DNA of 64,000 nucleotides from the NCBI GenBank assembly GCA_947449695.1, contig CANFST010000001.1:62001-126000 (forward strand), in the 5' to 3' direction. The notes under the pieces are model-generated. The model had not been told where the DNA came from. It was given only the letters and a program-made list of their open reading frames with translations, and made no database searches. The stretch's first letter is position 1, and each line of letters opens with the position of its first letter. Position numbers and translations under genes: made by a program. Below are positions 42,780-51,587 of the stretch, one piece after another. The DNA is from Chitinophagales bacterium (lineage in GTDB: Bacteria; Bacteroidota; Bacteroidia; Chitinophagales; CAIODY01).

Positions 42780-43997
42780 TCAAATAAGATGATTGGCTGC
42801 AATCATGCCAGTAGTCCAAGCATTTTGAAAATTAAATCCGCCTGTAATTGCATCTACATCAATTACTTCACCTGCGAAGTAAAGATTTTTTATCAACTTG
42901 CTTTCCATAGTTTTGAAATTAATTTCATTTAATGTTACCCCACCGCATGTTACAAATTCTTCTTTAAAAGTTGATTTGCCTAAAACTTGCAATTCTAATG
43001 ATGTCAGGCATTTCAATAGATTTTCTTTTTGTGATTTGTTCAAATCAGCCCAATTTTTTTCTTCAGTAATTTGGCTTTTCAGTAACAACATTTGCCAGCA
43101 TCTTTTAGGCAGATTAAACAATGAATTTGCAACAACTTTTTTTCTACCTTCTGTTTGAACTGTTTTTTGCAGGATCTCTTTTATTTCATTTAAAGAAAAA
43201 AATGGCAATAGATTAATATTGATTTTAAACTCATAATTCATTTGATGTAAATGAATTGCTGCAAAAGAAGATAATTTTAAAATAGCAGGACCACTTAGGC
43301 CCCAGTGTGTAAATAACAATGGGCCTTCATAAGATAGATTAATTTGAGGAATAGAAACGCTGACGTTAGGTATTGAAAGCCCTGATAGATCAGTAATTAA
43401 GGTATCTTTTATTTGAAAAGTGAATAACGACGGAATAGCTGGTTGAATAGTATGTTTCCAATTTATTAATTGCTCAAAAATAATCCCTTGCGAATTTCCG
43501 CCAGTGGCAATCAATAATTTATCGGCGATAATTCTTTCGCCATGTTGATTTTCAATTTTAAATTTTTCTTCGTAATGTTGAATTGCACTAACAGAATAAT
43601 TTGTTCTTATTTGAACATTAAATTTATTGGCTTCCTTCATCAAACAATCAATAATAGTTTGCGACGAATCAGTAGTTGGAAACATTCTGCCATCATCTTC
43701 AACTTTTATCTTTACTCCCCTTTCTTCAAACCAATTTATGGTATGTTCAGGATTGAAAGAATGAAATGGCCCTTTCAATTCTTTCAATCCTCTCGGATAA
43801 TTTTTAACCAATTCATTCACTTCAAAGCAATGATGTGTAACGTTACAACGCCCACCACCACTCACTTTCACTTTGCTTAATAATTGGCTAGATTTTTCAA
43901 GCACAATAACTTTTGTGCCTTCATCCGCCATTCTTGCGGCATTCACAGCAGCAAACATTCCAGCAGCACCTCCACCTACGATCACAATTGTTTGCAT
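42780..43997 (-). CDS. NAD(P)/FAD-dependent flavoprotein (BaiN/YhiN/HI0933 family)
   Basis: 405 residues. The FAD-binding Rossmann motif IVGGGAAGMFAAVNAAR (5-21) is followed by SGGGRCNVTHHC (46-57), a second dinucleotide segment LLIATGGNSQG, GPLLFTHWGLSGPAILKLS, and the C-terminal ATCGGV-like FVTCGGVTLNEI and YFAGEVIDVDAITGGFNFQNAWTTG. These are the signatures of the HI0933/YhiN family (TIGR00275), some members of which act in bile-acid reduction; the physiological substrate here is unknown. It is followed by the MORN-like gene upstream on the same strand with only 17 bases between. Confidence 0.9.
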   Translation of the reverse strand: MQTIVIVGGGAAGMFAAVNAARMADEGTKVIVLEKSSQLLSKVKVSGGGRCNVTHHCFEVNELVKNYPRGLKELKGPFHSFNPEHTINWFEERGVKIKVEDDGRMFPTTDSSQTIIDCLMKEANKFNVQIRTNYSVSAIQHYEEKFKIENQHGERIIADKLLIATGGNSQGIIFEQLINWKHTIQPAIPSLFTFQIKDTLITDLSGLSIPNVSVSIPQINLSYEGPLLFTHWGLSGPAILKLSSFAAIHLHQMNYEFKININLLPFFSLNEIKEILQKTVQTEGRKKVVANSLFNLPKRCWQMLLLKSQITEEKNWADLNKSQKENLLKCLTSLELQVLGKSTFKEEFVTCGGVTLNEINFKTMESKLIKNLYFAGEVIDVDAITGGFNFQNAWTTGMIAANHLI

Positions 43998-44014
43998 TAA
44001 TCTTTAAAATAAAA

Positions 44015-44878
44015 TTATTTCTTTTGATTAGTAGAATCAGCAGGAACAGTAAGAGGAGGCTCTATATTCTTTTCACTTATCACTACCCCATTTTTGTAAT
44101 TAGTAACTTTTATCAAATTACCATTATCGTCAAATTCTTGCCATTCACCTTCTTCCTTATCGTTTAAATATTTTCCTATTTTAACTAATTTACCTTTACT
44201 GTTGTAGGTTTTGCTATCCCCATTCAATTTTCCATCTTTGTAATCTGATTCCATCATCACCACATTTTTTTGGTAGAACCATTTTGTAGTACCATTTTTA
44301 ATTCCATTTTTCCAATAGCTTTCTTCTTGATGAGTACCATCATCATAATTTAATAATTTTCTTCCATCCAATTTTCCCTTCTTGTATTCAATTTGCGATT
44401 TTACCTTTCCGCCATTGATATATTTTAAAGAAACACCATCCAATTCATCATTTCTATAAGTTTCATCCATTTGAATAAAACCGCTTCTGTCATAAGTTAC
44501 AGCTACCCCATTTCTTTTTCCAAAATGATATTCTTCCATTTTTTGAGGTGCTCCAAATTCATAATAAAAACGCCATAAACCTTCTTTCAATCCTTTCACT
44601 AATTTGCCTTGTACCAAAACAGTTCCATTGGAATTTTTTACTACATAATGGCTCAATGTCAAATCAGTAGCATCTTTTGAAATGATGGTATCATTTGCAT
44701 TGGTGGGCTTAGGTGATGAAGGTTTTGATTGAGTGGTTTTATTAGTAGTTGCACCTTTTGTATTGGTTGCAATAGGTTGAACCTTTTGGTTAGTTTTAGA
44801 AGTAGCAGATAAACCAGGTTTTTGAGCTTGTGCTATTAAAATAGTTGAGCTTAAAATGAGTAAAAATAATTGTTTCAT
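44015..44878 (-). CDS. Exported MORN/YwqK-like repeat protein
   Basis: 287 residues with a signal peptide (1-18, ending AQAQ). A Ser/Thr/Lys/Pro-rich linker (about 19-65) precedes at least seven tandem repeats of about 22-24 residues with patterns such as KGLKEGLWRFYYEFG, NGVAVTYDRSGFIQ, DELDGVSLKYINGGKV, GTTKWFYQKNVV and DKEEGEWQEFDDNGNLIKV. These are MORN-variant repeats of the YwqK type. Databases call many of them toxin-antitoxin YwqK antitoxins; nothing here supports that. Start 44878 is chosen because the upstream in-frame codons up to 44974 lie inside the RNase P RNA gene. Confidence 0.8.
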   Translation of the reverse strand: MKQLFLLILSSTILIAQAQKPGLSATSKTNQKVQPIATNTKGATTNKTTQSKPSSPKPTNANDTIISKDATDLTLSHYVVKNSNGTVLVQGKLVKGLKEGLWRFYYEFGAPQKMEEYHFGKRNGVAVTYDRSGFIQMDETYRNDELDGVSLKYINGGKVKSQIEYKKGKLDGRKLLNYDDGTHQEESYWKNGIKNGTTKWFYQKNVVMMESDYKDGKLNGDSKTYNSKGKLVKIGKYLNDKEEGEWQEFDDNGNLIKVTNYKNGVVISEKNIEPPLTVPADSTNQKK

Positions 44879-44921
44879 TTGTTGTCGATTTTTTTGTTTT
44901 AAAATTTTATAAATAAAAAAT

Positions 44922-45305
44922 GTCAGTCTGTAAGCCGGGTTCTGTTTTCTTTTTTTCAAAAGAACTTCTATCATTTATCTGGTTTAAGTTTCACAACTTA
45001 ACTCTAACGACCTACCCACCCAACGCATCCATTTTTCAATGAAACTTAGACGAGTAGCCTTGTTTGGCGCTGGTATATTTGGTCTTTCAGTCCGCAAGGT
45101 TTGTTCTTTTTGATTGTTACCAATCAAAACCGTAGGCACTTACTCTACGTTTTCACCTTTGCCCCAACAAGTTGGAGTAGTTATTTTCTGTAACACTTTC
45201 TGTTATCTTAAATTGCTTCAAGATACCTTCCCGTTAGGAAGTGCGGCACTCTTTACTGCCCGGACTTTCCTCTACAATTTTCATTGCAGCGATAGAACGA
45301 CTGAC
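44922..45305 (-). ncRNA. rnpB: RNase P RNA
   Basis: The minus strand carries the diagnostic bacterial class A elements. The 5' end GTCAGTC (45299-45305) pairs with GACTGAC at the 3' end (44922-44928) to form P1. GAGGAAAGTCCGGGCA (45257-45272) is conserved region I, ACAGAA motifs are at about 45186-45203, AGATAAATGATAGAA (44966-44980) is conserved region V, and ACCCGGCTTACAG closes the 3' side. A TAACTTTG promoter box at 45312-45319 places transcription initiation very close to the P1 start. The RNA processes tRNA 5' ends together with RnpA. Boundaries are good to a few bases. Confidence 0.95.
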
Positions 45306-45311
45306 ACGGTT

Positions 45312-45319
45312 CAAAGTTA
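45312..45319 (-). promoter_or_regulatory. Bacteroidota -7 box of rnpB
   Basis: TAACTTTG on the minus strand, an exact TAnnTTTG match seven bases before the P1 helix. Confidence 0.65.
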
Positions 45320-45412
45320 CTTACAATAAAATTTTATGGCGAACGATTTTGTGAAATTTTTGAAAATGAAAATCTATCTTTTTAAGAATCAAATTTTTTG
45401 CTATTCAAATTG

Positions 45413-45420
45413 TACCTTTG
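45413..45420 (+). promoter_or_regulatory. Bacteroidota -7 box of the acetyl-CoA acetyltransferase gene
   Basis: TACCTTTG, an exact TAnnTTTG match 38 bases before the ATG at 45459. Confidence 0.5.
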
Positions 45421-45458
45421 TATTTCTATTACAAAAAAATATTTTTAATTAATAATTT

Positions 45459-46631
45459 ATGAAAGAATTGTATATCGTAGCCGTAGCACGTACACCTGTA
45501 GGGTCTTTTGGTGGTTCATTGAGTGCGTTAAGTGCTGTTCAATTAGGTAGTATTGCCATTAAAAATGCAGTGAGCCGAGCGAATATCAAACCCGAAATGG
45601 TACAAGAGGTATTTATGGGAAATGTAGTAAGTGCTAATATTGGTCAAGCACCAGTTACACAAGCCTTAATTGGTGCAGGTTTGCCTGATACTATTCCGGG
45701 AACAACCGTGAATAAAGTTTGCGCAAGTGGAATGAAAGCTATTATGCTGGCTGCACAGAGCATTGAGTTAGGACAAAATGAAATTGTTGTCGCCGGCGGA
45801 ATGGAAAGCATGAGCAACATTCCTTATTATTTAGATAAAGCCAGAAATGGCTATAGAATGGGCAATGGAGCCATAATTGATGGGATGATAAAAGATGGAT
45901 TGTGGGATCCTTATGGCAATGTACACATGGGCAATTGCGGTGAAACTTGCGCCAAACATTACAATTTCACTCGTGAACAACAAGATGAATTTGCTATCAA
46001 TAGCTACAAACGTGCTATGGAAGCCACATCTGCTGGCTATTTCAGAAATGAAATTGTGCCTGTTGAAATTGTGGGAAAAGAGAACATCACTGTTTCGGAA
46101 GATGAACAATTCAAAAAAGTAAAGTTTGATAAAATACCAACTCTTAAACCTGCGTTTCAAAAAGATGGTACTGTTACCGCAGCAAATGCTTCACCATTAA
46201 GCGATGGTGCATCAGCAGTGGTTTTAATGAGTGGAGAAAAAGTGAAAGAATTAGGCTTAAAACCATTAGCAAAAATCAGAAGTTATGCCGATGCAGCGCA
46301 AAAGCCAGAATGGTTTACCACTGCACCTTCTAAGGTTGTTCCTATCGCTTTGCAACGTGCCGGATTAACTTTAAATGATGTTGATTTACACGAAGTGAAC
46401 GAAGCCTTTGCCGTGGTTGCTATGGCTAATGCGAAAGAAATGAACATTGGCCTGGACAAAATAAATATTTGGGGAGGTGCAATTGCATTAGGTCATGCAT
46501 TAGGCAGCAGTGGTTGTAGAATTGCGATTACTTTAATTTCGGCATTGCATCATACTAACAAAAAAATTGGCGTTGCCAGCATTTGCAATGGCGGCGGTGG
46601 TGCATCAGCAATTGTAATTGAAGCATGCTAA
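45459..46631 (+). CDS. Acetyl-CoA C-acetyltransferase (thiolase)
   Basis: Condenses two acetyl-CoA to acetoacetyl-CoA or runs in reverse. 390 residues with catalytic Cys88 in NKVCASGMKA, His346 in GGAIALGHALGSSGCR and Cys376 in CNGGGGASA. The motif set (GHALGSSG and CNGGGGA rather than GHPLG and CVGVGQG) marks the AtoB/PhaA-type acetyltransferase, in contrast to the degradative-type thiolase at 7759-8955. The region with GNVHMGNCGETCAKHYNFTREQQDEFA fits this subfamily. It is a single gene with its own promoter box and terminator. It may feed mevalonate or ketone-body metabolism. Confidence 0.92.
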   Translation: MKELYIVAVARTPVGSFGGSLSALSAVQLGSIAIKNAVSRANIKPEMVQEVFMGNVVSANIGQAPVTQALIGAGLPDTIPGTTVNKVCASGMKAIMLAAQSIELGQNEIVVAGGMESMSNIPYYLDKARNGYRMGNGAIIDGMIKDGLWDPYGNVHMGNCGETCAKHYNFTREQQDEFAINSYKRAMEATSAGYFRNEIVPVEIVGKENITVSEDEQFKKVKFDKIPTLKPAFQKDGTVTAANASPLSDGASAVVLMSGEKVKELGLKPLAKIRSYADAAQKPEWFTTAPSKVVPIALQRAGLTLNDVDLHEVNEAFAVVAMANAKEMNIGLDKINIWGGAIALGHALGSSGCRIAITLISALHHTNKKIGVASICNGGGGASAIVIEAC

Positions 46632-46648
46632 TTAATTTTTAAGAATAG

Positions 46649-46682
46649 AAAAGGCTTTACTCTTTAATGAATAAAGCCTTTT
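46649..46682 (+). terminator. Rho-independent terminator of the acetyltransferase gene
   Basis: Perfect 11-bp stem AAAAGGCTTTA (46649-46659) / TAAAGCCTTTT (46672-46682), followed by further T residues. The A run on the other side means it can also end the convergent phnA transcript. Confidence 0.88.
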
Positions 46683-46705
46683 TTATTTTTTCAAAAATAG
46701 AAAAT

Positions 46706-47290
46706 TTATACAGTTGACTTTCTTACAAATTTTGTTAAAATAACGATTGTATCACCTTCAATTTTTCCTTCAATTTGTTCAGCATTATCTGCAACCAATT
46801 TTATTTTTCTAATAACTATTCCTTTTGGCGCAATGAAATTTGCCCCTTTAACATTTAGATTTTGTGTTAGAATTACAGAATCTCCACTCTCTAAAATAAC
46901 TCCGTAAGCATCTTTATGAATAACTTTTGATGCCTCTAACTCATCTTCAGCATTTGCCCAATTAATAACTGCTTCATCTAATGACACGGATTCCAAGGCT
47001 TCCATAGCCCAGTCTTCTGTATTTAGCTTTGATAAAATTTTATACGAAAGTGTTTGTACTGATGCTACATTGCTCCATATGCTTCCAGAAAGGCATCTCC
47101 AATAATTCAAATCAGAAAAATCTGCATTTGAAATCTTATTGAAACAATTAGAGCAAAGTGCAACTTCATTTTCAATTGAATCATTGTTTTTAGGAGGAAT
47201 TGCATAAGCCGTCATACTTTCAGTATGTTCGCCACAAAGCTCACAAGCGTTGCTACTTCTTTCTATTAAATTGGAGGGTAATGTTTTCAT
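46706..47290 (-). CDS. phnA: PhnA domain protein
   Basis: 194 residues. The N-terminal zinc ribbon has CELCG (16-20) and CSNC (46-49). The C-terminal part is the SH3-like PhnA domain: AYGVILESGDSVILTQNLNVKGANF followed by KGIVIRKIKLVADNAEQIEGKIEGDTIVILTKFVRK. The family name comes from the phosphonate operon, but most members, including the E. coli YjdM relative, have no shown phosphonate activity, and no phosphonate genes are nearby. The start at 47290 is preferred to 47323 because MKTLPSNLIERSSNACELCG matches the usual N-terminus. Confidence 0.87.
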   Translation of the reverse strand: MKTLPSNLIERSSNACELCGEHTESMTAYAIPPKNNDSIENEVALCSNCFNKISNADFSDLNYWRCLSGSIWSNVASVQTLSYKILSKLNTEDWAMEALESVSLDEAVINWANAEDELEASKVIHKDAYGVILESGDSVILTQNLNVKGANFIAPKGIVIRKIKLVADNAEQIEGKIEGDTIVILTKFVRKSTV

Positions 47291-47337
47291 TGCTGCGAAG
47301 ATAGTATTTAGAGAGCAAAGCAATTTAATAATTCATT

Positions 47338-48768
47338 CTATTTGGTCAATTTTTTCCAGACGAAATAAACTGGAATCCCTAACGCCACAATCGCCAACCC
47401 AGGATAAGAATAATTTGGTTTCATGATTAGTAAATCGATGCAAATCAGCACCGCCAATAAAATATAAATTGCTGGCAACATAGGATAACCAAAGGTTTTG
47501 TAAGGTCTATCGGCGTTAGGTTGTTTAATTCGTAAAATAAAAACACCAACAATAGTGAGAATATAAAAAATCAGAACAGCAAAAATTACATAGTCTAACA
47601 AGTCGCCATATTTTCCTGAAAGACATAAAATACTGCACCAAATAAATTGAATCCACAACGCAAATTCGGGTACATTTTTAGCATTGTTATTCCTCATTTT
47701 CTCAAAAAATAAATTGTCCATTGCCATTTGCTGATACACTCTTGCACCTGCTAAAATCAATCCGTTGTTGCAAGCAAAAGTAGAAATGATAATCAGCAAA
47801 GCCATGATGGATGTGCCTATGGAGCCGAACAAAATATTTGCTGCCGATACACCAACTCTATCATTTGGTGCAAACATGATTCCCATTTCTTTCATCGAAG
47901 TTGATTTAGGAGTGCCAAAAAATGGGAGTAATTTCAAATAAGCTAAGTTGGCTAAAATGTAAATGATGGTTACGATTGAAACGCCAATTAACAAACTTCG
48001 TGGAATATTTTTTTTCGGATTTTCAATTTCGCCAGCAATAAAAGTTACATTGTTCCAAGCATCGCTGCTGAATAAACTGCCTACCATCCCTACGCCCAAT
48101 GCCATGATTAATCCTAAGTTGGTGAGCGATGAAGTAACAACTTGATGGTTGTTTTTGTCAATTGAAAAGGTTTCAGCATTCCAAAAATTGTGTAAATTAT
48201 TTTGCCAAATAGTTGCATCGGTTGCGAAAAATAAACCTAAAAAAATTAACCCAAAAAGCGCAATTAATTTTGCCGAAGTAAAAATGCGTAATATGATTTT
48301 TCCGTACTCAATACCTCTTGTATTTAAAAAAGTAAGCACCGACAACATAGCAATGCCAAGTATTTGAGCGCCTGTAATTTTTATAAAACCAAAATCGTGT
48401 AGTACATTATTTTCGCTTAGTGTGGGGAAAAAAACTCCAACAAATTTCGAAAAACCAACTGCCACTGCAGCTATAGTTCCACATTGTATAACAGTGAATA
48501 ATGTCCAACCATATAAAAATCCAACAAACGGATTGTAAGCTTCTTTTAAATAAGTGTATTGTCCGCCTGCTTTGGGCATCATGCCTGCTAATTCGCCATA
48601 ACTTAATGCAGCTAATAAAGTCATTACACCAGCCAAAATCCATAGTAACAACAACCAACCTACACCGCCCACAGTCCTTGACATATCAGCACTTACAATA
48701 AAAATGCCGCTGCCTATCATACTGCCTGCAACAATTAATGTTGCATCAAACAAGTTGAGTTTTTTCAT
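47338..48768 (-). CDS. APC superfamily amino acid permease
   Basis: 476 residues, about 12 to 13 membrane helices. It begins MKKLNLFDATLIVAGSMIGSGIF, where GSMIGSGIF is the unwound TM1 segment that binds the substrate backbone in the APC/LeuT fold. GELAGMMPKAGGQYTYLKEA in TM3 and WNNVTFIAGEIENPKKNIPRSL after TM6 are also typical. It is LAT/SteT-like; the substrate is unknown. Three further codons upstream (ATG at 48777) are possible. The next permease gene ends 24 bases upstream on the same strand, so the two are probably cotranscribed. Confidence 0.87.
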   Translation of the reverse strand: MKKLNLFDATLIVAGSMIGSGIFIVSADMSRTVGGVGWLLLLWILAGVMTLLAALSYGELAGMMPKAGGQYTYLKEAYNPFVGFLYGWTLFTVIQCGTIAAVAVGFSKFVGVFFPTLSENNVLHDFGFIKITGAQILGIAMLSVLTFLNTRGIEYGKIILRIFTSAKLIALFGLIFLGLFFATDATIWQNNLHNFWNAETFSIDKNNHQVVTSSLTNLGLIMALGVGMVGSLFSSDAWNNVTFIAGEIENPKKNIPRSLLIGVSIVTIIYILANLAYLKLLPFFGTPKSTSMKEMGIMFAPNDRVGVSAANILFGSIGTSIMALLIIISTFACNNGLILAGARVYQQMAMDNLFFEKMRNNNAKNVPEFALWIQFIWCSILCLSGKYGDLLDYVIFAVLIFYILTIVGVFILRIKQPNADRPYKTFGYPMLPAIYILLAVLICIDLLIMKPNYSYPGLAIVALGIPVYFVWKKLTK

Positions 48769-48792
48769 TTGCAGCAATTGAAAGTGATAAAT

Positions 48793-50400
48793 CTATTTAT
48801 CATTCAGTCTGCTGTTTTTTGCACCGTAAAAAATGTAAATCACCATGCCTACAGCCATCCACACAAAGAAACGAACCCAGGTCATCGCAGGTAAGCTTAA
48901 CATTAAAGCAAAGCAAAACAGAATAGCTAAAATTGGAACGAATGGAACAAAAGGTGTTCGGAAAGATGCAATTCTTTCAGGTTGATTTTTGCGTAAATAA
49001 ATGATGCCAGCTGAAACTAAAACGAATGCAAACAAGGTTCCGATGTTTGCCATTTCAGCAATGGTATCTAACGGAACAAAGCCAGCAATAAGGGTTACAA
49101 CACCACCGGTGATAGCTGTTCCAATCCAAGGTGTTTGAAACTTAGGATGAATTTGAGCAATCCATTCAGGCAATAATTTGTCTTTACTCATCGAATAAAA
49201 AACTCGTGATTGACCTAAAAGTGTCACCAACAAAACACTGGTGATGCCACATAATCCGCCTATTTCAACTAGGAACAATGCAATTTTATTCACCCACGAA
49301 GCATCAACTTTCGAAAAAGCATAAGCTAATGGCGCACCTTTGAAAGTGCCCAATTCATCAAATTTTAAAGTTCCGTCGCATTTAACGATGCCCGTAAATA
49401 CTGCACTCATCAATATGTACAAGATGGTGCAAATCAATAAACTCCAAATAATTGCACGTGGCACATCGCGTTTTGGATTTTTTGCTTCTTCACTTGTAGT
49501 GGAAACTGCATCAAAACCAATGTAAGCAAAAAATATAACTGCCGCTCCCATAAAGATGCCACTCCAGCCACCAAAACCAGTCTGAACTGTACCTCCAAAC
49601 AAATGAACGAGCCATTGCCAAAGCGGAGTTGAATTAGCATTAACAGTATTTACTGTCCCATCTGGAATAAATGCAGGTACAAATGGATGCCAATTTTCAG
49701 GATTGATAAATATGATGCCAACTCCGATGAAAAACAATGCCACCGAGGTTTTGATGACTACAATGATGTTGTTGAATCGAGCAGATTCTTTGATTCCTAA
49801 AATCAATAAAAGTGTGATTGCCATTGAAATAAACATCGCTGGCAAATTCATAATGCCATGACCAATTGTAGTAGCATGACCTGCTGCATCTTTCAAAATA
49901 TTTCCAGCTGCATCTTTTGCAAATGTAGGCTCGAATGGTGTGAGCGCCCATATTTCGGGTACTTTCAAGCTATGCCCCGAAATTAAATCAATAAAGTTTA
50001 CAAAGTGACTGCTCCAACCACTTGCTACTGCAGAAGTTGATAAACCATATTCTAAAATCAAATCCCAGCCAATTATCCAAGCAACCATTTCGCCCATGGT
50101 AGCATACGAATAAGTATAGGCACTACCTGCGATGGGAATGAAGGAAGCAAACTCAGCATAGCACAAAGCCGCAAGAATACAGGCTATCCCGCAGATGACA
50201 AATGAAATCATGATACCAGGACCTGAATTTTCGATGGCAACTTTTCCTGTTAAAACAAAGATTCCTGTGCCGATGATGCAACCAATTCCAATCGCAATCA
50301 ATGACCACAAGCCCAATGTACGCTTGAGTTGATGGGTGCCAGATTCATTCTCTTGCAAAATTCGTTCAACAGATTTTGTACGGAAAAAATTATTTGCCAT
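48793..50400 (-). CDS. APC superfamily amino acid permease (cationic amino acid transporter type)
   Basis: 535 residues with about 12 to 14 helices. TM1 has GIGCIIGTGIFVLTG, TM3 AEFASFIPIAGSAYTYSYATMGEM, and after TM6 FFAYIGFDAVSTTSEEAKNPKRDVP, the signature of the cationic amino acid transporter (CAT/YfnA) group. A loop insertion after TM4 (about residues 150-180, with KDAAGNILKDAAGHATTIGHG) is longer than usual. The paired permease downstream is of a different subgroup. Proton-coupled amino acid uptake at the inner membrane is the likely role. Confidence 0.88.
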   Translation of the reverse strand: MANNFFRTKSVERILQENESGTHQLKRTLGLWSLIAIGIGCIIGTGIFVLTGKVAIENSGPGIMISFVICGIACILAALCYAEFASFIPIAGSAYTYSYATMGEMVAWIIGWDLILEYGLSTSAVASGWSSHFVNFIDLISGHSLKVPEIWALTPFEPTFAKDAAGNILKDAAGHATTIGHGIMNLPAMFISMAITLLLILGIKESARFNNIIVVIKTSVALFFIGVGIIFINPENWHPFVPAFIPDGTVNTVNANSTPLWQWLVHLFGGTVQTGFGGWSGIFMGAAVIFFAYIGFDAVSTTSEEAKNPKRDVPRAIIWSLLICTILYILMSAVFTGIVKCDGTLKFDELGTFKGAPLAYAFSKVDASWVNKIALFLVEIGGLCGITSVLLVTLLGQSRVFYSMSKDKLLPEWIAQIHPKFQTPWIGTAITGGVVTLIAGFVPLDTIAEMANIGTLFAFVLVSAGIIYLRKNQPERIASFRTPFVPFVPILAILFCFALMLSLPAMTWVRFFVWMAVGMVIYIFYGAKNSRLNDK

Positions 50401-50443
50401 GTTATTAAAATAGTGTTTTTTAAGTTTGGTTAAAGAAACGAAA

Positions 50444-51211
50444 TCAAAGTGAAATTTTCAAACCATCATACGCCAAAAAAATATTCGGCGGTAATTCTTT
50501 ACTCACTTCATCATGCAAACCAAGCTGATGGCTGATGTGCGTAAAGTAAGTTTTTTCTGCGCCAATTTTTTGAGCAATCGTAATCGCTTCATCTAAAGTA
50601 AAATGTGAAATGTGTTGTTCCTTTCGTAAGGCATTTAATACTAAAATTTTTGAGCCTTTTATTTTGTCAAATTCTCTTTCTTCAATAAAATTCGCATCGG
50701 TGATGTAAGTGAAATTACCAATGCGGTAGCCCATTACAGGCAGTTTGTAATGCAATACTTCAATTGGATTTACGATGATTTTGTTTTGGATTTTGAATGG
50801 TGAATTGTTGATTTCAAATAAATCAATTTCGGGAATACCCGGATATTTTTTGCCGCTAAAAACATAATCGTAATCGCTTTTTATTTTCACTGCTGCATGT
50901 GCGCTACAATAAACCGGGATTGATTTCTTGTTGAAATAATTAAAAGCCCTGATGTCGTCTAGACCTGCAGTATGATCTTTGTGTTCATGCGTAAATAAAA
51001 CTGCTTCCAAATGTTTTACTTCTTCTCTCAACATTTGTGTTCTAAAATCAGGACCAGTATCAATCACCAAATTTTGTCCATCGCATTCAATCATCACCGA
51101 TGAACGCAAGCGTTTATCTTTTGTATTGGTCGATTGGCAAATAGCACATGGGCAGGCAATCATAGGGATGCCTTGCGATGTGCCTGTGCCGAGAAAAGTG
51201 ATGTTGAGCAT
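50444..51211 (-). CDS. MBL-fold metallo-hydrolase (PhnP-like)
   Basis: 255 residues. It opens ITFLGTGTSQGIPMIACPCAIC, with Cys20, Cys22 and Cys25, the extra structural zinc site of the PhnP group. The phosphodiesterase metal motif HEHKDH is at 75-80; DANFIEE and THISHQLGLHDEV provide the later ligands. PhnP hydrolyses ribosyl cyclic phosphate, but broader Bacteroidota members may act on other cyclic phosphodiesters, and no phosphonate lyase genes are in the window. It lies between the permease pair and the small sorting-domain-like gene, all on the minus strand. Confidence 0.88.
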   Translation of the reverse strand: MLNITFLGTGTSQGIPMIACPCAICQSTNTKDKRLRSSVMIECDGQNLVIDTGPDFRTQMLREEVKHLEAVLFTHEHKDHTAGLDDIRAFNYFNKKSIPVYCSAHAAVKIKSDYDYVFSGKKYPGIPEIDLFEINNSPFKIQNKIIVNPIEVLHYKLPVMGYRIGNFTYITDANFIEEREFDKIKGSKILVLNALRKEQHISHFTLDEAITIAQKIGAEKTYFTHISHQLGLHDEVSKELPPNIFLAYDGLKISL

Positions 51212-51245
51212 GATTACAAATGTAAGTTTTCAAATGAATCTACCG

Positions 51246-51587
51246 TTAAGTTTTTGTAATCATTTTCTGTTTTCCGTTCAATTCAATAATGTAAGTGCCT
51301 TGTGGCAAAAAAGAAATATCATAAAAGATTTGCTGCAAGCCTTCTTTTTGTTTCTCATCACATAGTTGCTGTATTTTCAGGCAATCAACAGTCAAAATCG
51401 ATAAACTAATTTTTTGATTTTTGACAACAATGTATTGAATATTCAGCATCGTACTTTTATCATTTTGATAAACCTTTGCCACAAAATTTTTAGTAGTCAG
51501 TTTATTGACAGCATCATATTTTTTTCTGGCGCTTGAACTAAAACAAACGAAAAAAATAATTGGCAAGATGAAATAAATACGTTTCAT
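51246..51587 (-). CDS. Small exported protein made mostly of a T9SS sorting-domain-like module
   Basis: 113 residues with a signal peptide (1-20, ending SSSA). The mature part, after about 25 linker residues, reads like a T9SS type A C-terminal domain: STMLNIQYIVVKNQKISLSIL, then a turn, LQQIFYDISFLPQGTYIIEL (strand, FLPQGTY turn, strand) and a basic end NGKQKMITKT. No cargo domain precedes it. Its start overlaps the queA stop (ATGA at 51584-51587), so it is translated with queA. It may be a miniature T9SS substrate or a CTD-fold protein with another job; it could also be a coincidental Ig-like fold. Confidence 0.65.
   Translation of the reverse strand: MKRIYFILPIIFFVCFSSSARKKYDAVNKLTTKNFVAKVYQNDKSTMLNIQYIVVKNQKISLSILTVDCLKIQQLCDEKQKEGLQQIFYDISFLPQGTYIIELNGKQKMITKT

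Noticed and set aside
44015..44878. Antitoxin of a toxin-antitoxin system (usual YwqK label)
   Set aside because: The protein is exported and has no adjacent toxin-like gene; only MORN-like repeats support it.
44879..44974. N-terminal extension of the MORN-like protein
   Set aside because: The extra codons are inside the 3' part of rnpB, and a signal peptide starts exactly at the later ATG.
45114..45329. Reading frame of 71 codons on the plus strand
   Set aside because: It lies antisense within the RNase P RNA gene, whose conserved regions and P1 helix are clear.
7759..46631. Recent duplication of the two thiolases
   Set aside because: Their catalytic-loop motifs differ consistently (GHPLG/CVGVGQG against GHALG/CNGGGG), so they belong to distinct subfamilies.
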